DNA from: an uncultured Bacteroidales bacterium
GTDB taxonomy: Bacteria; Bacteroidota; Bacteroidia; Bacteroidales; Paludibacteraceae
Assembly: GCA_937892015.1 (NCBI GenBank)
Contig: CALAUY010000003.1
Location: 1-8,223 of the forward strand
Direction: 5' to 3'
DNA length: 8,223 nucleotides
Shown here: positions 1-6,167 of the stretch, piece by piece
Layout of the letters: the number at the start of each line of letters is the position of its first letter
Numbering within the stretch: position 1 is the first letter of the stretch
The notes under the pieces: model-generated
Seen by the model: the letters and a program-made list of their open reading frames with translations, nothing else
Told to the model about the DNA's origin: nothing
Database searches by the model: none
Program-made: the position numbers and the translations under genes

Positions 1-15
1 GTTTCTCTTCTTCCA

Positions 16-687
16 CTATAGTTCGTTATTCTTTACTTTCTTTTTACGTCCCACTACATATTTCACCACCACGTACACCACGGCCAGCCCTACAATCACC
101 AGTATCGCCACCGACAGTTCTTGGTTGTATTTCTCAATCAACTCCTGATTGCCTTTGGCCAGCACGCCCAACAAGGCCAATACTGTGTTCCAGACAGTTG
201 CGCCAAGGAAGGTGTACCCAAGAAAAGCGCCGAAATGCATACGCGCCAAGCCCGCAGGGATGCTGATTAACTGACGGATACCGGGAATCAGTCGCCCCAC
301 AAACGTAGAGATGCGACCGTGGTCGTTGAAGTAATCTTCTGCTTTCTGTATCTTTTCCGAACTGAGCATCAACATGTGTCCGAGTCGTGAGTCGGCGAAC
401 TTATAGATAAGCGGTCGGCCGAGCCAGACGGACAGTCCGTAGTTGATGCATGCACCGAGAATGGCACCCAGCGAAGCCACCACGATTATTATGGCTACGT
501 TGACCCAATAGTACTCGGACACGCATAGTGGCGAGGCAGCATCTACACCCACTACGTATGCCGCGGGAGGAACGACCACTTCGCTCGGAAAGGGTACAAA
601 ACTCGACTCGATAGTCATCAACGCCACAATCGACCCGTACGTCATGTGGGTTGAATACCAAGCGGTTATGTCGGATACCAAACTCAT
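16..687 (-). CDS. DedA-family (VTT domain) integral membrane protein
   Basis: The 223-residue product fits the DedA/VTT (SNARE-associated) family of inner-membrane proteins. Members are proton-motive-force-dependent and have been implicated in lipid translocation, including recycling of the undecaprenyl-phosphate carrier, and in envelope homeostasis. Visible family features are the acidic residue E27 followed by PFPSE (32-36) in the first re-entrant segment, and the second signature GRLIPGIRQLISIPAG (131-146), with R132, P135, R138 and the PAG turn, followed by M150. Hydrophobic segments lie at about 62-88, 140-175 and 191-212, and the tail is basic (RKKKVKN). The length is typical. The ATG starts 1 nt after the stop of the upstream antiporter gene and no Shine-Dalgarno is seen, so translation is probably coupled to that gene. 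The family call is firm. The transported lipid is not identifiable from sequence. Confidence 0.92.
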   Translation of the reverse strand: MSLVSDITAWYSTHMTYGSIVALMTIESSFVPFPSEVVVPPAAYVVGVDAASPLCVSEYYWVNVAIIIVVASLGAILGACINYGLSVWLGRPLIYKFADSRLGHMLMLSSEKIQKAEDYFNDHGRISTFVGRLIPGIRQLISIPAGLARMHFGAFLGYTFLGATVWNTVLALLGVLAKGNQELIEKYNQELSVAILVIVGLAVVYVVVKYVVGRKKKVKNNEL

Positions 688-688
688 A

Positions 689-1981
689 CTATATCAGCAG
701 CAACTGCACGATGATATATACCGGCAAGCAGACAACCAGCGAGAACTTAACCATGTACCCGAAGAAACTCGGCATCTGAATACCCTCTTGCTCGGCAATC
801 GATTTAACCATGAAATTCGGCCCGTTACCGATATAGGTGAGCGAACCGAAGAACACGGCACCCATGGAGATGGCCTTCAGGAACGGGTCAGCTGCCAATC
901 CGGCAATCTCGCCACTAGGTGCCATCGAGTTGAACACCATGGCAGTGGGCGCATTGTCGAGGAACGCAGAGAGTGTACCTGTGCAATAAACGTACTGCCA
1001 GGGAGCACTGATATATGCTTGGATGGTGTCTTTCATCGACTCGAGGAACAGCAGTGCAGGCGTCATTGTGGCGAAGATGCCCAAGAAGACGCACGCCACC
1101 TCCAGAATAGGAGTCCAACTGTAGTGGTTGTCGATGCGCACTTGGCGTTTGGTGGTGAACCAACTGAGAGCGATAATGATGATAAAAGCCCATTCGCGCA
1201 ACAGCTTCAGGTACCATGGCGCATTCTCGGCTCCCATCGCAGGGATATACGTTTTGTTGATGAACATCGTGCTGGCAATCACGCAGAGCAACCACACGAT
1301 ATTGATGAGACCGGTCACGCGAACGGGCTTAACCTCGCCCGCATCGGCCATACGATGCTCCATCGGTTCCTTGCGGTAGAAATACGTGTCCGTCAAGAAA
1401 TAAATCAGCAGCAACAAAGCACCCGTCAACAACCATTCAAATACCATGTTCTTCATCCACCAAGTGAACGATGCCCCCTTCATGAACAGCAAGAACAATG
1501 GGGGGTCACCAAGCGGACTGAGCAGTCCGCCGCAGTTGGCCACAATGGCGATAAAGAAAAGCACCGTATGTACACGATACTTGCGCTGTGAGATGGTCTC
1601 AAGCAGCAATCGGATGAGCAGCATCGCAGCACCTGTTGTGCCCATAAAAGAGGCCAGAACCCAACCCAGTGCAAGGATGAGCGTGTTCGTTAACGGTGTG
1701 GCACGTAAGTCGCCACGAATGCAGATACCGCCGGTCGTCACAAACAGCGCCATCAACAGCAAAATAAACGGCACGTAATCGTACACCATCTGGTGTATCA
1801 ACTCGTGTGACAAACCATGCAAACACAGCCATGCTGCAGTCGGAACACCCAACAAAAACGAAACCAGCAACTTGTTCACGTTGCTCTCCCACCACTCGCC
1901 AACTTTCGGCAATAACGGCAATATAGCAATTGCCAGCAACATCGCTGCAAATGGAATTAACATCCAACCCGGAATATTCAT
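689..1981 (-). CDS. Na+/H+ antiporter-like transporter (NhaD / CitMHS_2-type, IT superfamily)
   Basis: This 430-residue, very hydrophobic protein has about twelve predicted membrane helices. It resembles the Bacteroidetes proteins annotated as sodium:proton antiporters or putative citrate transporters within the ion-transporter superfamily (NhaD, ArsB, CitM relatives). Two pseudo-symmetric halves each carry a helix-break motif: ANCGGLLSPLGDPP (148-161) in the first half, and SAFLDNAPTAMVF (338-350) plus SLTYIGNGPNFMVKSIAEQ (380-398) in the second. The paired N/D-G-P loops and D342-N343 are the likely ion-binding elements by analogy with NhaD. A basic cytoplasmic loop lies at about 202-222. 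The first ATG is used; it follows an A/T-rich leader without a Shine-Dalgarno. It is first in an operon with the DedA gene and has its own promoter about 190 nt upstream. The superfamily is firm. Na+/H+ exchange rather than carboxylate transport is inferred. Confidence 0.85.
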   Translation of the reverse strand: MNIPGWMLIPFAAMLLAIAILPLLPKVGEWWESNVNKLLVSFLLGVPTAAWLCLHGLSHELIHQMVYDYVPFILLLMALFVTTGGICIRGDLRATPLTNTLILALGWVLASFMGTTGAAMLLIRLLLETISQRKYRVHTVLFFIAIVANCGGLLSPLGDPPLFLLFMKGASFTWWMKNMVFEWLLTGALLLLIYFLTDTYFYRKEPMEHRMADAGEVKPVRVTGLINIVWLLCVIASTMFINKTYIPAMGAENAPWYLKLLREWAFIIIIALSWFTTKRQVRIDNHYSWTPILEVACVFLGIFATMTPALLFLESMKDTIQAYISAPWQYVYCTGTLSAFLDNAPTAMVFNSMAPSGEIAGLAADPFLKAISMGAVFFGSLTYIGNGPNFMVKSIAEQEGIQMPSFFGYMVKFSLVVCLPVYIIVQLLLI

Positions 1982-2000
1982 ATCTATAAATTTTATGTTT

Positions 2001-2057
2001 TGTTATTTTGTCAATTATGTATGTTTGTTTATTATGTCTGTTATTTTGTCATTATGT
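2001..2057. repeat. Imperfect 19/20-bp direct repeat pair in the antiporter leader
   Basis: The 20 bases at 2001-2020 (TGTTATTTTGTCAATTATGT) recur at 2039-2057 with a single A missing. The heptamer ATTATGT also occurs between them at 2031-2037, so it appears three times. On the minus strand this lies in the predicted 5' untranslated leader of the antiporter gene, 20-76 nt upstream of its ATG. It may be a decayed tandem duplication or a paired binding site. No function is assignable. Confidence 0.7.
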
Positions 2058-2070
2058 GCGTTTTTAGTGC

Positions 2071-2102
2071 CATTTCCCATGCGTATGCGCACGAAATGCG
2101 GT
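2071..2102. repeat. 32-bp direct repeat, copy 1, with interrupted palindrome
   Basis: These 32 bases are identical to 2137-2168. Within the unit, the arms CATTTC (2071-2076) and GAAATG (2093-2098) are inverted repeats. They flank an inner TGCG-TATG-CGCA dyad (2080-2091), giving a two-tier interrupted hairpin with 3 nt against 1 nt unpaired between the stems. This copy lies in the predicted leader of the antiporter mRNA. It could be an RNA hairpin, a regulator operator or a member of a dispersed intergenic repeat family. Confidence 0.85.
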
Positions 2103-2136
2103 TGTTTGCCTCCGACATGAGCACGAGGATATTGCA

Positions 2137-2168
2137 CATTTCCCATGCGTATGCGCACGAAATGCGGT
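2137..2168. repeat. 32-bp direct repeat, copy 2, at the antiporter transcription start
   Basis: This is a perfect copy of 2071-2102, offset by 66 bp, with a 34-bp unrelated spacer. It ends 1 bp before the minus-strand -7 box at 2170-2177, so the predicted transcription start (about 2163-2166) falls inside it. The palindromic arms are at 2137-2142 and 2159-2164. A protein bound here would block initiation. Alternatively, the transcript would begin with part of this element. Confidence 0.85.
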
Positions 2169-2169
2169 G

Positions 2170-2200
2170 CAAAGTTACTACTTTTTTTTCAAATATGCAA
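2170..2200 (-). promoter_or_regulatory. Bacteroidetes-type promoter for the antiporter-dedA operon
   Basis: Read on the minus strand, TTGC (2200-2197) is followed after 19 nt by TAACTTTG (2177-2170), matching the -33 and -7 elements used by the Bacteroidetes primary sigma factor. The -7 box is a perfect TAnnTTTG, while the -33 box is only a TTG core. The predicted start at about 2165 gives a leader of about 180 nt that contains the 32-bp repeat copy 1, part of copy 2, and the 19/20-bp repeat pair. Confidence 0.65.
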
Positions 2201-2248
2201 GAAAAAACGTAAAAAAAGTGCGGGGCGGGGTGTTTTTTTGTCTTTTTA

Positions 2249-2280
2249 TTTGCACATGTCATTTATTTTTACTAACTTTG
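2249..2280 (+). promoter_or_regulatory. Bacteroidetes-type promoter for the hexosaminidase gene
   Basis: TTTG (2249-2252) is followed after 20 nt by TAACTTTG (2273-2280), a full match to the -33/-7 consensus of the phylum. The predicted start is at about 2286-2288. This leaves a leader of about 74 nt to the preferred ATG at 2361, and only about 14 nt to the alternative ATG at 2301. The promoter is back-to-back with the antiporter promoter, with the -33 boxes about 50 bp apart. Confidence 0.72.
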
Positions 2281-2288
2281 CACGCCGA

Positions 2289-2321
2289 AATGCGTAAAGA
2301 ATGCGTAAAGAATGCATAAAC
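2289..2321. repeat. 11-bp tandem repeat (AATGCGTAAAG, about 3 copies)
   Basis: Units lie at 2289-2299 and 2300-2310 (identical) and at 2311-2321 (two mismatches, AATGCATAAAC). Because 11 is not a multiple of 3, the three embedded ATGs (2290, 2301, 2312) are in three different frames. The array lies just downstream of the predicted transcription start of the hexosaminidase gene. The ATGs at 2290 and 2312 open reading frames of 9 and 10 codons, while 2301 is in frame with the enzyme. Confidence 0.8.
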
Positions 2322-2360
2322 AGAATCGGTATGAGTCGATATAATAATAACATAACTAAT

Positions 2361-4547
2361 ATGATAGACCAAGTAAAAAAAGTGCTGGTTATGAGTTTGT
2401 TGATGGCGGGGATGCTCAATATGGCCATGGCGTCGGAAAATGTGATGCCGAAGTTGAGTCTTCATTGGCAGATGGTAGAGAACGACGTGCATGATGGCGT
2501 TTGCTCCACGCAGTGGACCTTCACGAACACGGGCGAAGTGGCGTTGCCGGACTCGGGTTGGACGATTTATTACTGCCAGATTTCCGTCAATCCGACCTAC
2601 AAAGAAGGTGATGTGCTGCATTTTGAGCGCATCAGTGCGTCGTCGCAGAAGATTACGCCAACGAAAGCGTTTGCAGGTCTTCAGGCCGGTCAGAGTATCT
2701 CGCTGACCGTGCTCTTTAGAGGGGCTATTCTGAAGGAGGATGCGGGACCTGAAGGTGCTTTCCTTGTGCTGGACAGCGAGAAGCAGCCGGTGACCATCCC
2801 CATCACGTCGGAGAAGTTCACGAATGAGAAGCAGTGGCGTCGCGGTATCGATACATGGTACAAATACGCTGATGGTGAGGTGCTGTACGAGAAGTTTGCA
2901 CCATACACATCCAACACCTATCTGCGCGAACCCGTTTTCATCCTGCCCCGTCCGAAAGTGGTGGAATGGGCGGTACGCCGTACACCGTCCACATCGGCGC
3001 AACTGCCCCCCGAGGGATATATCCTCGACATCAGTTACGGCACGGTGAAGATCCAAGCGGCAGATGAGGCCGGTCGCTACTATGCCAACAAAACGTTGGC
3101 GCGGTTGCGCGAAGCGGGCATGCCCAACTGCCATATAGAGGATTGGCCGGACTATCCGTATCGCGGATTTATGCTGGACATAGCGCGTAATTTCACCAAG
3201 AAGGAGGACATTCTGCGCCTGATTGACCAAATGAGTGAATATAAACTCAATGTGTTGCACTTGCACTTAGTGGACGACGAGGCGTGGAGACTTGAGATAC
3301 CCGGAATACCCGAACTAACAGAAATAGGCAGCAAACGTGGATATACAACCGATGAGCGCAACTGCCTGCTGCCCTTCTATGGCGGCGGATGGAACGATGC
3401 CGACTCGACTAATCCCGCGAACGGGTTCCTGACGAGGCAAGATTTCATCGATATCCTCGTGTATGCGCACGAACATTATATAAACGTCATCCCCGAGATT
3501 GACATACCCGGACACAGTCGGGCGGCCATACGTTGCATGGAGGCTCGGTACTATAAGCACATCGACCGTGACCCATCGAAAGCGTATCTGTACCTGCTGA
3601 CAGATTTCAAGCGCAAGAAAGTGGATTACAACTCGGCCCAGAGCTACAAAGATAATGTCATTGCCATCAACCTAACGTCATCGCTGGTGTTTATGGACAA
3701 AGTGATTAGTGAGATACGCAAGATGTACGATGATGCAAAAGTGCCGCCGACCTATTTCCACCTCGGGGGCGATGAGGTAGCAAAAGGCGTATATACCGAC
3801 GAGGAGCATGCGGCCTTCTTGGCGCAACTGAGGAGTAGCGTGTCGGATAACGGATTTCGCCCCGCCGGTTGGGAAGAGATTGCGTCGGTTTTGCCGGAAA
3901 TGAAGCCGCTCAGTTACTGTTGGAAAGTGTCGCAACGCAAGGCGCAAGAACTGTCCTCGCAAGGTTTTCCTGTAGTGCTGAGTTGCGCAAATGTGCTGTA
4001 TTTCGACCACGTGTATGTGCGCCATCAAGAGGAGCACGGGCTGTACTGGGCAGGTTCGTGTGAGATGATGGACACCTACCTCTTCGAGCCCATCCGAGAA
4101 GCGAACGTACAAGGCCTACAAGCACAACTGTTTGCCGAGACGTTGCGTGGCGATTGGCATCAAGTGGAGCGTTACTTGTTCCCGCGCTTCTTCGCGCTGG
4201 CAGAGCGAGCATGGAACGCACGTCCGGCATCAGCGGCCAAGTATCAGGGGCATGTGGTCAGTGCGGCAGAGTGGAACGCCAGCATCTGCAAGCATGAGTT
4301 GCCGCGTCTGCAGAAAGCGAACATCGATTTCCACTTGTCACAGCCGGGCATACACGTGGCGAACGGAACAGCAACGATGAACACGTCCGTCTCGGGGGCT
4401 ACTATTCGCTATACGCTGGACGGCAGTGAACCTACGGCCTCGTCTGCCGTCTATACAGCACCCGTGAAGCTCCGTGGTGGCGAGACTATCCGCGCGAAAG
4501 CGTTCTTCATGGGCAAAGAGAGCAACACCACGTGGCATTTGCCTTAA
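2361..4547 (+). CDS. Secreted GH20 beta-N-acetylhexosaminidase (chitobiase-like)
   Basis: This exo-glycosidase removes terminal beta-linked GlcNAc or GalNAc from glycans or chito-oligosaccharides. The 728-residue product has a signal peptide (basic MIDQVKK, hydrophobic core, likely cleavage after AMA at about residue 24), which favours ATG 2361. In-frame ATGs at 2301 and 2331 would add 20 or 10 residues. Domains in order are a chitobiase N-terminal carbohydrate-binding-like domain (about 31-165), a GH20b domain (about 195-262), the GH20 TIM barrel (about 265-620) and a C-terminal chitobiase Ig-like domain (about 662-725). Catalytic features are intact: RGFMLDIARNF with R276 binding substrate, HLHLVDDEAWR (300-310), EIDIPGHSRA (379-388), and the D471-E472 pair in HLGGDE, where E472 is the acid/base and D471 stabilises the oxazoline intermediate. 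No lipobox or type IX secretion C-terminal domain is seen, so a periplasmic location is inferred. Confidence 0.93.
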   Translation: MIDQVKKVLVMSLLMAGMLNMAMASENVMPKLSLHWQMVENDVHDGVCSTQWTFTNTGEVALPDSGWTIYYCQISVNPTYKEGDVLHFERISASSQKITPTKAFAGLQAGQSISLTVLFRGAILKEDAGPEGAFLVLDSEKQPVTIPITSEKFTNEKQWRRGIDTWYKYADGEVLYEKFAPYTSNTYLREPVFILPRPKVVEWAVRRTPSTSAQLPPEGYILDISYGTVKIQAADEAGRYYANKTLARLREAGMPNCHIEDWPDYPYRGFMLDIARNFTKKEDILRLIDQMSEYKLNVLHLHLVDDEAWRLEIPGIPELTEIGSKRGYTTDERNCLLPFYGGGWNDADSTNPANGFLTRQDFIDILVYAHEHYINVIPEIDIPGHSRAAIRCMEARYYKHIDRDPSKAYLYLLTDFKRKKVDYNSAQSYKDNVIAINLTSSLVFMDKVISEIRKMYDDAKVPPTYFHLGGDEVAKGVYTDEEHAAFLAQLRSSVSDNGFRPAGWEEIASVLPEMKPLSYCWKVSQRKAQELSSQGFPVVLSCANVLYFDHVYVRHQEEHGLYWAGSCEMMDTYLFEPIREANVQGLQAQLFAETLRGDWHQVERYLFPRFFALAERAWNARPASAAKYQGHVVSAAEWNASICKHELPRLQKANIDFHLSQPGIHVANGTATMNTSVSGATIRYTLDGSEPTASSAVYTAPVKLRGGETIRAKAFFMGKESNTTWHLP

Positions 4548-4555
4548 GGAGAGAG

Positions 4556-6100
4556 TTATTTCGGTTCGAGGGTGATGAGAGGGACGAGGAGTTCTTCGAG
4601 GGAGATGCCGCCGTGCTGGAAAGTGCCGGTATAGTACTGGGCGTAATAGTTGAAGTTGTTGGGGTAGCTGAAGAAATCTTGTCCCGTACAGAAGATGTAC
4701 GATGAGCTGAGATTGGGAGCCGGCAGACCATACGCGGCGGGTTTGTCGATGACAAACGTATCTTTGGACTTGCAGGCAAGGGACTTGCCCACTTTGTAGC
4801 GGAGATTGGTATTGGTGTTCTTGTCACCAATAATCTGCACGGGGTTCTGCACGCGTACGGTGCCATGGTCGGAGGTAAGAATGATTTTGTAGCCCAGTTC
4901 GGCTATGCGGCGGAACATGGCGTACGTGGGCGAATGGCGGAACCAGGAGAGGGTTAGGCTGCGATATGCCGCCTCATCACCCGCCAGTTCGCGCATCATC
5001 TTCGACTCGGTGCGGCTGTGAGAGAGCATGTCGATGAAATTGAGAACCACTATGTTAAGCGGCGTGCGCAATCCTTTGAATTTAGCAGTAATACGTTCAC
5101 AGAAGTCGGACTCATTGACCTTGAAGTAGGTGAAGGTGTCGTGGCGACGGTAGCGCTCTATCTGCGAGCGAACGAGTTCTTCCTCGTGCAGGTTCTTGCC
5201 CTCGTCGTCTTCTTCATCCACCCAAAGGGCAGGGAACATCTGCTTGATTTGCAGGGGCATTAGTCCGGAGAAAATGGCGTTGCGCGCATACTGCGTGGCA
5301 GTGGGCAGGATAGAGGTGCAGAAACGGTCGTCGGTGACGGTGAAGAACTCAGAGAGTACAGGTTCGATGGTTTTCCACTGGTCGTAACGGAAATTGTCGA
5401 TGACAATGAGGAACATTTTCTCTCCCTTGTCAAGCGTTGGGAAGACGCAACGCTTGAAGATGTCGGGGCTGAAGACGGCATTGGCAGCCGTGGTGCGGTC
5501 ACGCAGCCAGTCGCCGTAGTTGCGCTGTACGAACTTGGCAAAGGCGGCGTTGGCCTGTTTGCGCTGCATCTGCAACATCTCCTGCATGGCCGAGTCGGCC
5601 TCGCCGAGACGTATCTCCCACTGCGAGAGGGTACGTTGTACGGCTTGCCATTCTTGCAGCGTAGAGGCGGTGTCAATCATGTAAGTGATGTCGGAGAACT
5701 CCTGCCTGTAGCCTGCATCCGTCTGCTCGGAAACGATAGTGCGCTCGTGGATATGTTTCTTGAGGCAAAGCAGTATCTGCGAGGGGTTGACAGGCTTAAT
5801 GAGGTAGTCGGCAATCTTTTGCCCGATGGCCTGCTCCATGACCCCCTCCTCTTCGGATTTGGTTATCATGACGACCGGCAATGACGGATGCCGGTCTTTG
5901 ATAGCCTGAAGAGTCTCGAGTCCGCTGAGGCCGGGCATCTGTTCGTCAAGGAAGACGATGTCGGGTGCTTCGCGATTGGTGATATCGATGGCATCCTGAC
6001 CGTTATTGGCAGTCAGCACTTCGTAACCCTTCTGATTGAGGTATATGACGTATGGCCGGAGGAGATCAATCTCGTCGTCAGCCCAAAGTATGCGGTTCAT
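4556..6100 (-). CDS. porX: PorX-type response regulator with PglZ phosphodiesterase-like domain
   Basis: The 514-residue product has a CheY-like receiver domain (1-120), a helical linker (about 125-200) and a C-terminal PglZ domain of the alkaline-phosphatase superfamily (about 205-514). Receiver residues are complete: D8/D9, phospho-acceptor D52, T80 and K102. PglZ metal or nucleophile candidates are D235 (VIDNFRYD), T267/T269 (PTATQYARN), D357 and H361 (NFIDMLSHSR), D411-H412 (TSDHG) and H496 (QHGG). In Porphyromonas gingivalis, PorX acts with the kinase PorY and an ECF sigma factor to control type IX secretion genes. No DNA-binding domain is present. ATG 6100 is chosen over an in-frame TTG at 6118 inside the heptamer repeat, because receiver domains normally begin 3-6 residues before ILWADDE. 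It is last of a three-gene operon; no porY or type IX genes are in the window. Confidence 0.88.
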   Translation of the reverse strand: MNRILWADDEIDLLRPYVIYLNQKGYEVLTANNGQDAIDITNREAPDIVFLDEQMPGLSGLETLQAIKDRHPSLPVVMITKSEEEGVMEQAIGQKIADYLIKPVNPSQILLCLKKHIHERTIVSEQTDAGYRQEFSDITYMIDTASTLQEWQAVQRTLSQWEIRLGEADSAMQEMLQMQRKQANAAFAKFVQRNYGDWLRDRTTAANAVFSPDIFKRCVFPTLDKGEKMFLIVIDNFRYDQWKTIEPVLSEFFTVTDDRFCTSILPTATQYARNAIFSGLMPLQIKQMFPALWVDEEDDEGKNLHEEELVRSQIERYRRHDTFTYFKVNESDFCERITAKFKGLRTPLNIVVLNFIDMLSHSRTESKMMRELAGDEAAYRSLTLSWFRHSPTYAMFRRIAELGYKIILTSDHGTVRVQNPVQIIGDKNTNTNLRYKVGKSLACKSKDTFVIDKPAAYGLPAPNLSSSYIFCTGQDFFSYPNNFNYYAQYYTGTFQHGGISLEELLVPLITLEPK

Positions 6101-6104
6101 AATA

Positions 6105-6167
6105 GTTTCATGTTTCAAGTTTCAAGTTTCATGTTTCAAGTTTCAGGATTCATGTTTCAAGTTTCAA
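6105..6167. repeat. Heptamer tandem array, nine copies of GTTTCAW
   Basis: Nine 7-bp units run without interruption over 63 bp. Five read GTTTCAA, two GTTTCAT, one GTTTCAG and one GATTCAT. On the minus strand the unit reads TTGAAAC or ATGAAAC. The array starts within the last bases of rluD, supplying its TGA stop (6164-6166), and ends 4 bp before the porX ATG. It therefore forms essentially the whole intergenic spacer and the ribosome-loading region of porX. No Shine-Dalgarno is embedded. Confidence 0.9.

Noticed and set aside
644..1591. 315-codon plus-strand frame opposite the antiporter gene.
   Set aside because: It is antisense to a gene with clear family motifs, and its His/Arg/Glu-rich composition is typical of a shadow frame.
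2071..2168. Minimal CRISPR array (32-bp repeat, 34-bp spacer, 32-bp repeat).
   Set aside because: The dimensions fit, but there are only two repeats, no cas genes or leader, and one copy overlaps a promoter. A duplicated palindromic element explains it better.
2211..2238. A7...T7 inverted repeat around a G-rich core (GCGGGGCGGGG) as a terminator or G-quadruplex.
   Set aside because: The stem would be only A-T pairs and the core has just two G4 runs. It lies between divergent promoters where no transcript needs to end, so it is left as an A/T-rich promoter-spacer feature.
2000..2262. Open frames of about 70 codons on both strands with recurring SHAYAHEM or ISCAYAWEM peptides.
   Set aside because: The peptide repeats only reflect the 32-bp DNA repeat at a 66-bp period (a multiple of 3). 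The frames span promoters and low-complexity leader and show no protein-like features.
2259..3266. 335-codon minus-strand frame opposite the hexosaminidase gene.
   Set aside because: It is antisense to a well-supported GH20 gene and shows no recognisable domain.
4548..4555. Shared bidirectional terminator between the hexosaminidase and porX genes.
   Set aside because: The gap is only 8 bp and no hairpin with a T-tract is visible around either stop codon. Transcripts probably overlap, but this cannot be shown here.
6101..6118. In-frame TTG at 6118 as the porX start.
   Set aside because: It would add six residues encoded mostly by the heptamer array. ATG 6100 gives the usual receiver-domain N-terminus.
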